A DNA stretch of 40,508 nucleotides from a virus. Below are positions 1 through 9,156 of this stretch, piece after piece. The DNA is taken from positions 1 to 40,508 of the IMG/VR virus record IMGVR_UViG_3300010370_000077; one strand, given 5' to 3'. Numbering within the stretch: position 1 is the first letter of the stretch; the number at the start of each line of letters is the position of its first letter. The position numbers and the translations under genes are program-made. The notes under the pieces were generated by a model, which saw only the letters and a list, made by a program, of their open reading frames with translations, made no database searches and was not told the DNA's origin.

Positions 1-2236
1 GAGCGGCAACATTGTATGTATCGCGTGCGGTATCGTGAAGATACCAATTAGCTGTGGTATCAGTTCGCTTAGTTAATACCCATCTACTTTTAAACCCGGT
101 ATACACAAAGGGTCCATCTGACGCCCCATTTCCGGTGTACGAACCAAATGCGCTATAGCCCGCCACGGGGGTCCAGCAGTAGGCGACGAAATTGTTGCCG
201 TTGTTATTTGTATCTATACCTACTCCAAACAAACTTGAAGTCGGAGCAAATCCACCAAGGCCACCCCAAGCAGCAACAGCCCCTGAAACAGCACCAGTGC
301 TATTTAAGATTAAACACCAGTTGTTCCACGGTGATGAGTTTATGTACTGATGCCCCACAATCCAATTACTGCTTGCGCTTCTATTTTTGATGATGATCAT
401 TTGAGGAGCAACGCCTAGGCCGTGACCGATAGTGCCAGGGCTGCCATTTCCCGTCCAAGTGACAACACTGAACCCCGCCGAGATGTTGGCGCGGACGGTG
501 CTGGTTATGGTGCCGCTGGTGTTCGTCGCGTTGCTGCTGCCGGCGTCCCAGGTCCAGCCCACATAGGTGGCTGAGTTGGTATTAACTTGCGCCAGTGTAC
601 CGAGGCTAAAGCCGTCACTATTGAACGCGGTTACGCCACCGTCGCTGGTGACTTCGGCGTCAGTAGTGTTGGACTCAAGCCGCTTTTCTGCGCCGCGTAC
701 TGCGTCATACAGTGCATGGTCAGTGGCACCAGAACGCCCCTTGATCCAGATCAGATCAGGGTTGAAGCCAAGACCCGTGATGCTGCGAGCTGAGCCGTTA
801 CCAGTCCACAGCACCACATCCATCACCGTATTGGGCTTAGCGATGGTGGGCGTTGGCAGCAGGGTGTCCACCAACGGCGAGAAGCCCGACGGCGCGGTGT
901 AACTCCATGCCCTTTGGCCGAAGTTAATGCTACCCGCCGCTCCAGAAACTCCAGTCCCTACAACAATAGCCATAGGACTTGTGTAAGAATAAGAAATGGT
1001 GCTGGGACTATGTTGAACTACTCCGTTTTTATAAAAAGCAACAGTTTTGTTTGTGGCATCAAGCGCTAGTCCAAGCACGTCACCGTTGGACAATGTTAAA
1101 CCGTTTGTAACTTCAGTAAGATAGTTTTGAATAACATTGCCGCTCCCTTGATACCAGCCAACTGATTCATCGTAAAAACCAAGCGTTGAGCCAGAAGGCA
1201 TCGGCAACTTGCTTATCCCAAAAGAAATGTAGGTCGCACTATTAACGGTAAGTTCGCAATACCATTTGCCGCTTGGTGGGACAATCGTGGAAGAGGCTTT
1301 AGCGTTAGCTGATGATGTTGTGTACTGAAGGTTGCCGTTGGACAGGGTAACACCGCTCAAGGCGCTTACTTCCAACGGATTAAGGGTCGCGTAATTCCCA
1401 CTCACCTCGCCGCCCGCCCCCGTCGAAGTGCCAGCCGAGGTCGGGTGGTCGCGGAGGGAGTCGTTGCCCGAGCCGGCGGTAACGGAGAGATTGTTCGGCG
1501 TCCAGTTATTGCTACCCGCAGCATCCTTGCCCAAGGTCGTTGCTGTAGCAGCCGAGTTGTCGCTGAAGTCAAGGAAGAACCCGTTGGTGCCGTAGCTGCC
1601 CGAGTAGGTTTTTGCAATCCACTGCCCGGTGGTGGCGGAGGTCTCCCCGAATGACGATGGGGTTAGGGCTTGACCGTCGATGAAGTGGACTAGGGCGAGG
1701 TAGCCGTCGAGGTAGTTACCGGAGCCATAGGGAGGGTTGGACCCTATTGCATGTCCATTCGTAGTATTAAAAAGAGTATCTGTATTTTGTAAATTGGCAG
1801 TTGTTTCCCACGTCTGCAGTGCGCCGTTAACGTAAAACTTAAAGCGGTCTGCTGCAGTGCTTTGCGCGGTATCAGCTGCAATTACAAAATGATACCAGGC
1901 GCAAACATCTCTAAATCTTGCAGCAGAAACATGACTGTAGTATCCGCCGTTGGACACATTATTTGTAATGTAAATTTTGCTGTCATTATTTCCAAGCCCA
2001 AAGCCAATTACTGATCTATTCGTGTCCCCGCTTCCGGCGCTAAAAAGCCAGCCGTCAGACAGACTTGAACGCTTCACCCACCCACTCCACGTCCAAGTCT
2101 TCCTGTTCCCCGCACTAGCGGGCGTGCGACTGAGGTAGGCCGAATCCGGTGCGTTGAACCTGACGCTTCTGCCCGCAGTGGCGCCGCCTGCAGCAGCAGA
2201 ACGCAGCAGTAATTCGTTGACGCCGCCAGGAATCAT
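1..2236 (-). CDS. Large tail fibre / receptor-binding protein, N-terminal 745 codons (runs off window)
   Basis: An open frame starts at ATG 2236, four bases after the stop of the preceding fibre gene, and stays open to base 1. Translated by eye, roughly residues 20-215 form a concanavalin/LamG-like lectin fold (GWVKRSS, WYHFV, YLDGYLALVHFIDGQ, then GTNGFFLDFSDNS). Residues about 275-420 resemble a SPRY domain (GKWYCELTV, GWYQGSGN, VAFYKNG). After that come two copies of a cyanophage tail module: WTGNGS, GLGFNPDLIWIK, VRG.EKRLESN, GVTAFNSDGFSLGT. These families are known as virion adhesins; host binding is inferred. The C-terminus of the same gene lies at 40508-40380 across the circular join. 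It is the distal gene of the tail cluster and is probably translated with its upstream neighbours. Its G+C is lower than the core tail genes, suggesting exchange. Confidence 0.9.
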   Translation of the reverse strand, partial: MIPGGVNELLLRSAAAGGATAGRSVRFNAPDSAYLSRTPASAGNRKTWTWSGWVKRSSLSDGWLFSAGSGDTNRSVIGFGLGNNDSKIYITNNVSNGGYYSHVSAARFRDVCAWYHFVIAADTAQSTAADRFKFYVNGALQTWETTANLQNTDTLFNTTNGHAIGSNPPYGSGNYLDGYLALVHFIDGQALTPSSFGETSATTGQWIAKTYSGSYGTNGFFLDFSDNSAATATTLGKDAAGSNNWTPNNLSVTAGSGNDSLRDHPTSAGTSTGAGGEVSGNYATLNPLEVSALSGVTLSNGNLQYTTSSANAKASSTIVPPSGKWYCELTVNSATYISFGISKLPMPSGSTLGFYDESVGWYQGSGNVIQNYLTEVTNGLTLSNGDVLGLALDATNKTVAFYKNGVVQHSPSTISYSYTSPMAIVVGTGVSGAAGSINFGQRAWSYTAPSGFSPLVDTLLPTPTIAKPNTVMDVVLWTGNGSARSITGLGFNPDLIWIKGRSGATDHALYDAVRGAEKRLESNTTDAEVTSDGGVTAFNSDGFSLGTLAQVNTNSATYVGWTWDAGSSNATNTSGTITSTVRANISAGFSVVTWTGNGSPGTIGHGLGVAPQMIIIKNRSASSNWIVGHQYINSSPWNNWCLILNSTGAVSGAVAAWGGLGGFAPTSSLFGVGIDTNNNGNNFVAYCWTPVAGYSAFGSYTGNGASDGPFVYTGFKSRWVLTKRTDTTANWYLHDTARDTYNVAA

Positions 2237-2239
2237 GGA

Positions 2240-3046
2240 TCAGCTCAGGTTGGTGATCAGCGTAGCCGCGATATTATTCGCCCCACGCACCGTGTACACC
2301 AGCACATCAACAGCACTGGCTGTGGTCGTCAAGGTCGGGGCAGTACCACCAGAAAAGTCCCAGTAAGTGCCGAACGCCAGGGTCCGCGAGCCGGTGCCAT
2401 CCTGCGAGATAAAAATTGCACCAGACTGTCCGGCCACAATGTTGGTCGGGTTTGCCAAAGTCCGGTTGCCGCCCAGCGTCACGCTGAAATTGTTGCTGTC
2501 CGAAAAGTCCGGCGTAATCGTGGTGCCATCCGTCAACGCAGTCACCTCACCGCGCTGTCCCTTTGTCCAAGTCTGTGCCGTATCCAAGCCGGCGTAGGTC
2601 GCCCAGCCCAATGCACCAGCGCCGTCGGTCTTCAGTGCCTGGTTGGAGGTGCCGTCAGTGGCAGGCAGCGTGAACGTCACATTGGACGCCACAGTGCCAG
2701 GAGCCTGCAGGGCGATGTAGTTGCTGCTATCGCTGTCGGCAAAACGCACATCCGACTGGGCGTTCAGCGTGATGTCGCCGGTAAAGGTCGCACCAGTTGT
2801 GCTAACCAAACCCAAGTTGGTCAGCGTGACATCGCCAATCGTGATCCAGGCGCTATTGGCACCGTTACGCAGCTTCAGCAGTGCGGGGCTGACGCCGGTA
2901 TCAATCCACCACTGATAGGCGTAGGTGGTCGATGGGGCGGTTGAGCCGCTGTTCTGGCTGACGACTGCCGCCAGCACGCTGTTCAACTCGGAGCGGAAGT
3001 TTGCACCGCTCTGGTTGGCTAAGACGTAATCGGTTGCCTGTGCCAT
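2240..3046 (-). CDS. Tail fibre / tail tip appendage protein
   Basis: A 268-residue protein begins MAQATDYVLANQSG, a start shared by many phage fibres that attach to a J-like tip. It overlaps the J stop by one base (TGATG at 3046). The N-terminal 45 residues are the likely attachment part. The middle is beta-rich, with repeated TLTNLG, DITLNAQSDVRF and FTLPATDGTSNQALKTDG motifs found in trimeric phage fibres. The C-terminal 100 residues (WTKGQRGEVTALTDG, FSVTLGGNRTLANP, GQSGAIFISQDG) resemble a common fibre knob or shaft module. No enzymatic motif is visible. It probably links the J tip to the large adhesin encoded just downstream; that is inference from order. Confidence 0.85.
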   Translation of the reverse strand: MAQATDYVLANQSGANFRSELNSVLAAVVSQNSGSTAPSTTYAYQWWIDTGVSPALLKLRNGANSAWITIGDVTLTNLGLVSTTGATFTGDITLNAQSDVRFADSDSSNYIALQAPGTVASNVTFTLPATDGTSNQALKTDGAGALGWATYAGLDTAQTWTKGQRGEVTALTDGTTITPDFSDSNNFSVTLGGNRTLANPTNIVAGQSGAIFISQDGTGSRTLAFGTYWDFSGGTAPTLTTTASAVDVLVYTVRGANNIAATLITNLS

Positions 3047-6000
3047 CAGGTGATCTGCCTGCCGTGACCAACGGCTTGATAGTCGAAAGTCTTACTCACT
3101 ATCGTAGCCCCGCTGTTCCTAAAGGTCACGGTAAAGCCTGTCCGGCTAATGCTCGACACTGTGAAGTAGTCGCCGGTACTCATGTCCTGCGCCGTGATGC
3201 CCACGCTCGGTGTGCCGTAGAACGCGGTCGGGAAGGTCACCGCATACGCCCCGGCGCCGCTGGTTTTGTTGCGTTCGCTCTCCACCCGCCGCTGGAATTG
3301 CGTGATCACGCCCAGCTCCTCCACCACCACGTTCTGCGCCGGGTTGTTGCTGGTGGCCTCAACCTTGAACTGGAAGCCCCGACCACGGGTGGTGTTATTG
3401 ACGAACGGCTGCCATTCGCCCCAGGTCGGTGTGCCGCTTGGGTTATCAGCCGTTGTGCGGACATACAGCTGGCAGTTGGCAGCACCGAGGTCATCGCCGT
3501 CAATGTCATCCCACAGGTCGATATCCTCCAGGCGGTCATCCCAGAGGTTGCCGGGTTCGTAGGCGCGGGTCTTCAGGATGTTCCGCAGGTCAATGTCGTA
3601 GGTGCCGCCCAAATCCAGCGTCTCGGCAAAGATGTAGCTGCCTTCGCTTGCGGCGCCACCGATGTAGTCAATCAGTCCCAACGCATCCCAATCGCCATCG
3701 GTGGCCATGTCATCCACCAACGTGTCGGACGCCAGGATCAACCCGATTTCCTCCTCGTTGTAGGACATGTTGTTGGTGGTGCCGTTGAACGGCGGGCTGT
3801 TGTCCTCCTCGCGGTATTCCTGGATCAGCAGGGTGTCTTGCGGTGCCGGCAGGTCGACGATGACGGTTGCCGTGCCAGCTGATTCGTTGCCGGTGGAGTC
3901 AACCGCACGGATGAAGTAGGTGCCCTCCAGCAGCGGGACAATCTTGCGGGTGCTGCTGCCTGCAACGGCTGGCACAATATCGTTCGCCTGACCCCAGGTG
4001 GCTGTGCCATCAGCGAGGGGGCTATGGCGGATGCGGATCTGACCGCCAATCTTCACGTCAATATCAGCTGCCTGCGGCCAGTACAGCTCCGCGTTTTTGT
4101 CGTCAATCGGTGCGATGAACAGATCTGGGATGGTGTTCGGCGGTGCGGTCTTGCCAATGGCATCAAAGGTTGCCGTAGCAGCGTTGCTACCTCGCCGGGC
4201 TGAGTTCTCAGTGGTGATCTCAAACTCGTACCGCCCCACCTCAGTGTCCAGGATTTCGTACTCCGGCGCTTTGGGGTAGTGGGTGGTCCAGTTGCCGTTA
4301 GCGACGCGATACCGGAAGCGATACTGATACGCCTGCGGGATTGGCTGCCAGCTGACGATGATTTTCTGGACAACCTGCCCGTTGCTTTCGTAGAGGTATT
4401 CCGCCGCTTGGATGTTGCTGGTGGCCGGCGGTGGCACGTTCAGGTTTGTGATATCCCGCACCGGGATCTCTTGGTGCCGCTCCACGTAGTCGTATTTCTG
4501 CGCTGAATACGCCAGGCCGGTGATGGTGTAGAGGGCACCGTCTTCTTCGGTAACGCTGAGAACACGCCAGAGCGTTGGGCGAACATCGTCTGAGCTGATG
4601 ACAAAAGGCGCACCAGGCTGCGGGGTGCTGACCAGTGCCGTCTCAAGGAAGATCAGGTTGCCGCTACTGCTGCTGATGCGGCTGCTGCCGAACGTGCCAT
4701 CAGGCAGGAGGACACGGATGACAGGGTTCTGCGTCAGGTTCGGGATAACTGTTTGCGTGGTGTCATCAATCAGGATCTGAGTGGTGGTGGCAGTATTGAC
4801 GCGACCGCCGCGACGCTCACCGCTGATCACCGGGTCATAGACCTGCACCACATCACCGGGGCGGACCATGATGCCGGCATCGGCTGAGGTCTGGAATGAG
4901 ATGGTGTTGGTCTCGTTCTGCTCGCTGTAGAGCATCCACTCACCGATACGGCGTGCCTGGCCGCGTGATGTGCAGGCGAAGGCGGAAATGTCAGCCTTGA
5001 CGACGCCATATTTGGCGATGGCCTCTGCGTCTTGGACCACCTCATAGTTCACGTCGCGTGCGTCGAGGTCCATGTAGGACACCTGCACGACGGTGTGGCG
5101 GGTCTTCAGGCTGCTGCCGCTGTAGGTGAAATCACCGTTGATGACGTTTGCCGGAGAGAAGCAATAACTGAAATCGGTCGGGCGGTCTTGGGCAAGGGCA
5201 AGCGCACCAGTGCTCCAGAACGGCATGGCTCGGAATGTTGAGCACATGTCATTGATGAGCTTGTATGCCTCCTCCTGGGTTTGGATGTTGACCGAACAGG
5301 AGAAGCGCGGCTCAAATACGCCGGTGCCGTCGTCGATGCCGTGTCTGCCAGTTTGCGCGTCGTAGTCGTCGGTGGTGCCCGAACGGCCGTCAGTTAAGTA
5401 GGTATTCCGGGCGGAGCAGTATTGGCTGGCTTCGTAGAACGCCCACTTGTCCAGCTTGCTGGCTTGGATGTGGTCGCCAAAGCCATAACGCTTGCTGGTG
5501 AGCAGATCCCACAGGATCCAAGCCGGGTCTGAGGTCCACTGCGTACCGCCCCAGGTGTAGCCGCCGCTGGTGCTTTGCGTGAAGGTGCCATCCCACGGCT
5601 CATCCTTAAAGATCAGCGCACCACGGCCATAAGGTCCCAGTGCAGGGCGGGCATTGCTGGGGATTTGAACCTTGATGCCACGGATGCGGAACGAGCGGCT
5701 TGGGATACTGCCGAACTGTTCTGCGGGCAGGACAAAACCAACTATTGCACTATTGGGATAACGCAGTTTGGAGTAAATAATTTCGCTATATGACGCCCAG
5801 TAAATCTTGTCAATCTGGGTGAAATTTACGCCAGTAGGAGCATCTTCGGTTTTTCGCAAAACACGAATAGCTACACTTGAAGTCCAAGCTTGCTTGAACT
5901 CAACGACAAAAGATCTTTGATATAGGTCAGCGGTGCGACCCAAGAATTTCATTCTGCTATCAGTTTGCGGAATTCCACCATTGGCAGGGTCTGATGAAAA

Positions 6001-6564
6001 CGCTCCGCCGTCGTATGAAACTTCAACCTGCAAGTCGACTTGTGTGCCAACAACTGAACCATCAGCCTTGAAAAACTGCAGCTGCGGCAGTGAGATTGTG
6101 ATGCGAACAGCATCAACATTTGTGTCAGTAACTGTACGTGTTACAGGGGTCGAAAAAGTGATTAGCGAGTTGACGTTATACGGTGTTTCATTGGCGCGGA
6201 ATCCAGGAATCCAAGTCTGATTTTGCGTGCCGAAGCGCAGATAGTTGAGAACGCCTTTGAAGTTAAAGTCGCTGTTCTGAAGCGAGCTTATATTTGCATC
6301 TTCTCTGATAACTGGTGTGTTATCAATGAAGGTATCTTTCAGTGCCGCGTTATTGTAGTCAACAGTATTTTTTGTGTAGTTACGCGCAGACGGGAAGCCT
6401 TCAATTTCGCCTTCGCTAATGACCTCAAGGATGCGTGCATACTGAACGGAGTTCAGGTTATCCCTGGGGACGCTTGCGCCACCTGCGCCACCTGTTCCGC
6501 CACCCTTGCCGCCACCGCCACCGCCACCGCCGCCAGCACCAACAATGGTTTTATTGTCCTTCAT
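3046..6564 (-). CDS. Central tail tip / host specificity protein (lambda J-like)
   Basis: This 1172-residue protein is the size of lambda J and lies directly after the I-like gene, as in lambda. It opens with a glycine-rich stretch (residues about 8-30) followed by LNSVQYARILEVISEGEIEG, the conserved J start. Residues about 260-650 hold the tail-hub region, with YGFGDHI, RFSCSVNIQTQEEAY and VRPGDVVQVYDP. Two fibronectin type III-like domains follow (around 700-790 and 800-900; IIVSWQPIPQAYQYRFRYR, AELYWPQAADIDV). The C-terminal 75 residues end in a beta domain (SVGITAQDMSTGDYFTVSS). It forms the tail tip and contacts the host envelope. DNA encoding residues about 1-270 is visibly richer in A+T than the rest, which suggests mosaic exchange. 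Confidence 0.95.
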   Translation of the reverse strand: MKDNKTIVGAGGGGGGGGGKGGGTGGAGGASVPRDNLNSVQYARILEVISEGEIEGFPSARNYTKNTVDYNNAALKDTFIDNTPVIREDANISSLQNSDFNFKGVLNYLRFGTQNQTWIPGFRANETPYNVNSLITFSTPVTRTVTDTNVDAVRITISLPQLQFFKADGSVVGTQVDLQVEVSYDGGAFSSDPANGGIPQTDSRMKFLGRTADLYQRSFVVEFKQAWTSSVAIRVLRKTEDAPTGVNFTQIDKIYWASYSEIIYSKLRYPNSAIVGFVLPAEQFGSIPSRSFRIRGIKVQIPSNARPALGPYGRGALIFKDEPWDGTFTQSTSGGYTWGGTQWTSDPAWILWDLLTSKRYGFGDHIQASKLDKWAFYEASQYCSARNTYLTDGRSGTTDDYDAQTGRHGIDDGTGVFEPRFSCSVNIQTQEEAYKLINDMCSTFRAMPFWSTGALALAQDRPTDFSYCFSPANVINGDFTYSGSSLKTRHTVVQVSYMDLDARDVNYEVVQDAEAIAKYGVVKADISAFACTSRGQARRIGEWMLYSEQNETNTISFQTSADAGIMVRPGDVVQVYDPVISGERRGGRVNTATTTQILIDDTTQTVIPNLTQNPVIRVLLPDGTFGSSRISSSSGNLIFLETALVSTPQPGAPFVISSDDVRPTLWRVLSVTEEDGALYTITGLAYSAQKYDYVERHQEIPVRDITNLNVPPPATSNIQAAEYLYESNGQVVQKIIVSWQPIPQAYQYRFRYRVANGNWTTHYPKAPEYEILDTEVGRYEFEITTENSARRGSNAATATFDAIGKTAPPNTIPDLFIAPIDDKNAELYWPQAADIDVKIGGQIRIRHSPLADGTATWGQANDIVPAVAGSSTRKIVPLLEGTYFIRAVDSTGNESAGTATVIVDLPAPQDTLLIQEYREEDNSPPFNGTTNNMSYNEEEIGLILASDTLVDDMATDGDWDALGLIDYIGGAASEGSYIFAETLDLGGTYDIDLRNILKTRAYEPGNLWDDRLEDIDLWDDIDGDDLGAANCQLYVRTTADNPSGTPTWGEWQPFVNNTTRGRGFQFKVEATSNNPAQNVVVEELGVITQFQRRVESERNKTSGAGAYAVTFPTAFYGTPSVGITAQDMSTGDYFTVSSISRTGFTVTFRNSGATIVSKTFDYQAVGHGRQIT

Positions 6565-6566
6565 GA

Positions 6567-7172
6567 TTAGTAGGCGCTGGATTCAGGGTCGTCGGTCAAG
6601 ATTGTGCTCGAAATTGTGACGCTACCCACAATCGTTTCGCCATAAACAATAGGGACAGGCACGCCTTGGCGGCTCACGTTCTGGATGCCGCTGAAGCTGT
6701 ATGACTTGCGTGGATCTTGTTCGCTATCTGGTCCAGTTGCGACTTGGGGAACGGGGGTCAACATCTGCGCAACGCCACCTAAGACCATGGCGCCACCAAT
6801 CAAACCAATCTTGGTCATTGCAGCGCCACCAATCGCAGCGCCAATGCCAGGTAGCAACAGCGAGAACGCAATCAATCCAATGCCAGCCAAGATCTGACCA
6901 GTTGTGCCACCCGCCCCAACCATGACCGGCACAATCCTGATTTCCTCCAGTGCGCCAACCGGCAGGTGCAGCTGGTCGGGTTCGTCGCCAATTTGCAGCG
7001 GGCGGTCTGACACCAACACCTTGTAATGCTGGTCTGCCATATGGCCGCGTACTGCCGGGAAATTTGCCAGCAGGAAACGCACGGCTTCAGCCGGGTTGGC
7101 TACATCAGCCTTGAAAACGCGGCGCTTCAGAAACTTCGCCAGTGATCCGTAGACCTTGATCTTGCGAAGCAT
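6567..7172 (-). CDS. Tail assembly protein (lambda I-like)
   Basis: A 201-residue protein lies between K-like and J-like genes, the place of lambda I. The N-terminal 85 residues look like a ubiquitin-type fold (IKVYGSLAKFLKRR, AVRFLLANFPAVRGHM, YKVLVSD). They are followed by a hydrophobic glycine-rich segment at about 88-140 (GQILAGIGLIAFSLLLPGIG, then AMTKIGLIGGAMVLGG) that could insert in a membrane. A hydrophilic tail follows (SGIQNVSRQGVPVPIVYGETIVGS), which is a hallmark of the family. Lambda I is needed for tail tip assembly but is not abundant in the virion. The stop is separated from the J start by two bases, so translation is likely coupled. Confidence 0.92.
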   Translation of the reverse strand: MLRKIKVYGSLAKFLKRRVFKADVANPAEAVRFLLANFPAVRGHMADQHYKVLVSDRPLQIGDEPDQLHLPVGALEEIRIVPVMVGAGGTTGQILAGIGLIAFSLLLPGIGAAIGGAAMTKIGLIGGAMVLGGVAQMLTPVPQVATGPDSEQDPRKSYSFSGIQNVSRQGVPVPIVYGETIVGSVTISSTILTDDPESSAY

Positions 7173-7174
7173 CG

Positions 7175-7885
7175 TCAGACCCTGCTGGTATGCCGCAGGA
7201 CACGGCCTGTGCTTTTCTGATAATAGCCGCCATACACATCACGACTACTAAGACGACCCCGTAGGTGATGCAGAAACAAACCGTCGCCAAGGTAGACGCC
7301 GCAATGGTTTAGACCCGGTGAGTTCAGGCACATCAGCAGCAGGTCACCAGCCTTCAGCCCGTCGTCTGGGTTGATCATCACGAAGCCGGTGTCCTCGTAG
7401 CAGCCTTCAAACATCGGCTCTAGGTCAAACTGCTCTGGCAATGCGGGGCGTGTCCAGTCGCGGAGTTCCAGCCCCCATTCCTCTTTGTACCAGTCGCGTG
7501 CCAGCGTCCAGCAGTCCGCCACAATCCATAGCCATGGACGGCCAATCAGTGGTGGTTTGTAGCCGCAGGGTTCGTAGCTGCCCCAGGTTTCTTCATTGGG
7601 TTGAACAATGTGCCACGGCAACCCGGACTTTTCCGCTGCAATCTTGTCCGCCTCGCTTGGCTGGGGTGCCGTATGCGGATGACTGTGGACGACCGCCACA
7701 ATCTCGCCAGCATCCTCGGCGTTGGCGTAATCCTCAGGATCCAGCAGGAACAGGTCGTTGCCGGGCAGCAGGTTCTTGCACGGCCAGTAACGTTTGCGGC
7801 CTTTGATAACCACCAGCAGACCGCAGGATTCACGCGGATATTCCGCCTTAGCGTGTTCCAGTGCTGCAGTCTTCCAGGCAATCAT
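7175..7885 (-). CDS. Tail tip peptidase with JAMM and NlpC/P60 domains (lambda K-like)
   Basis: A 236-residue two-domain protein. Residues 1-115 form a JAB/MPN metallo-isopeptidase-like domain: a Glu in YPRESCGLL and the zinc motif HSHPH followed nine residues later by Asp (PSEAD). Residues about 125-236 form an NlpC/P60 cysteine peptidase: Cys in [11 protein letters not shown] and His in [11 protein letters not shown]. All predicted catalytic residues are present. In lambda, K acts at the tail tip; the P60 part is thought to cut peptidoglycan stems during DNA entry. It overlaps the end of the L-like gene by four bases and ends two bases before the I-like start, as expected for a compact tail-tip operon. 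Confidence 0.93.
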   Translation of the reverse strand: MIAWKTAALEHAKAEYPRESCGLLVVIKGRKRYWPCKNLLPGNDLFLLDPEDYANAEDAGEIVAVVHSHPHTAPQPSEADKIAAEKSGLPWHIVQPNEETWGSYEPCGYKPPLIGRPWLWIVADCWTLARDWYKEEWGLELRDWTRPALPEQFDLEPMFEGCYEDTGFVMINPDDGLKAGDLLLMCLNSPGLNHCGVYLGDGLFLHHLRGRLSSRDVYGGYYQKSTGRVLRHTSRV

Positions 7886-8814
7886 CCGATGTAGGTGCCA
7901 ATGGACGGGAAGCTACCAAATGGCACGCCGGCATCAGCGTTGGGGTCAAACCGTTTTTCGCAGCTGCTCAGTCGCTTGCCGCATACATCCTGCGCCAACG
8001 TGCCAACCGGGTTGTCGTTGACATCGAAATAGTTGCTGCCGGTGTAGCCGCACTCGGCGCTGCGATAAACCCACTGGCAAATATTGGCGATGCACTGACG
8101 CTTTGGCGCACGCACTCCAGCTAGGTCAAATGCACTGACAAGTTCGAACTCAACGATGTTGCGGTTCTCCAAGACCTTGCGGTCCACGTAGTAGATCTCG
8201 CGTGGCGCCTCAGCTGTCGGGTCTGGTGTGCCGTAGGGATTCGTGTTGCCAGGGAAATTCACGCCATCCAAGTACCGCGCCAGCGTGCGGATGCGGGTCA
8301 GTTTGGCGCCGCACAGGTCATTGCCAGGGTTGTCTGCGTTGATCTCAATCATCAATAGCGACAGCAGACTGAACAGGTTCGACACGCGGATCTTGGGTCT
8401 GGGCAGCTGGCCGTCGCCTCGATACTCAAACCCTTCCACCTCAATCGGGTAGCGGGTGTACTGATTACTGTTCCAGGTGACGCCCGTGTTCGGGGTCTTC
8501 AGCGTTAGCCCAGCGTGGAAGCGATAGGTCGAGTTGACGCCATGCAAGCTGGCAAAGGTCTCCAGCTCATACAGGTCGATGATTGCCGTGGGTGACAGTT
8601 CGGAAAGTTCCGGTGCAACTGCCCCAACGGCAAGCCAGGTGATTGTGCCGTCAACAACGGTGTTATTGGCGAGCGTTGCCCAGCCAGGTTCGGTGCTGCC
8701 GCTTGTGCCAGCCACACTGCAGCGAAACACCAAGCCGGTGCCTTGCTGGGTTGTAGGACGGACAACAGCGCCAACCGCATAGGACGTGGTGGCCTGCCAA
8801 GCGGAATAAGCCAT
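7882..8814 (-). CDS. Minor tail protein (lambda L-like, cysteine-rich)
   Basis: This 310-residue protein lies between M-like and K-like genes. Residues about 70-310 match the L family: [15 protein letters not shown], then [19 protein letters not shown] and a cysteine cluster ([27 protein letters not shown]) ending with a GSFPSIG-type tail. Lambda L carries an iron-sulfur cluster in this region, and the conserved cysteines make the same likely here. Residues 1-68 are an extra N-terminal module ([18 protein letters not shown] ... [17 protein letters not shown]) like small carbohydrate-binding or decoration domains seen on phage tails; lambda L lacks it. The start ATG is directly next to the M-like stop. 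Confidence 0.92.
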   Translation of the reverse strand: MAYSAWQATTSYAVGAVVRPTTQQGTGLVFRCSVAGTSGSTEPGWATLANNTVVDGTITWLAVGAVAPELSELSPTAIIDLYELETFASLHGVNSTYRFHAGLTLKTPNTGVTWNSNQYTRYPIEVEGFEYRGDGQLPRPKIRVSNLFSLLSLLMIEINADNPGNDLCGAKLTRIRTLARYLDGVNFPGNTNPYGTPDPTAEAPREIYYVDRKVLENRNIVEFELVSAFDLAGVRAPKRQCIANICQWVYRSAECGYTGSNYFDVNDNPVGTLAQDVCGKRLSSCEKRFDPNADAGVPFGSFPSIGTYIG

Positions 8815-9156
8815 TTACGGTTCGTAGACCTGCCGGAAGGTGGCGGTGATCGTGGCGCGATTTACATACGGTATGGATTTGCTCCACTCGTCGCAACGCC
8901 ATTTGTACGAGGTAGCACTGTCTGGAGGTGTCCAGTCAAAAGCGTCGCCGTCCTCAGCGCGGGCATCTAAAAATGCCTCGATTGTGTCCGCGTTGGATTC
9001 TGTGACTTCCCAGGTCAAGTTCCAGGTTTTGGGGTTCTGGTTCAGGCCAAAGCGCAGTACCTGCTCGTAGCCGTCACCAAACTTCACAACCCGGTTTGTA
9101 GGGCGGCTTGTTTTTTGCGAGCCATAAGTTGGGTTGATGGAAGGGAAGGTTGCCAT
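8815..9156 (-). CDS. Minor tail protein (lambda M-like)
   Basis: A 113-residue protein with the M-family pattern NRVVKFGDGYEQVLRFGLN ... WNLTWEV ... EAFLDARAEDGDAFDWTPP ... WRCDEWS ... ATITATFRQVYEP. Lambda M sits between the tape measure protein and the tip complex. Its start overlaps the tape-measure stop by one base (TGATG at 9156), so translation is probably coupled. Confidence 0.92.
   Translation of the reverse strand: MATFPSINPTYGSQKTSRPTNRVVKFGDGYEQVLRFGLNQNPKTWNLTWEVTESNADTIEAFLDARAEDGDAFDWTPPDSATSYKWRCDEWSKSIPYVNRATITATFRQVYEP

Noticed and set aside
3001-3882. A 293-codon + strand open frame opposite the J and fibre genes
   Set aside because: It is a mirror of the leftward coding genes in high-G+C DNA: no ribosome site, low-complexity Arg/Val/Gly-rich translation, and the opposite strand has clear J motifs.
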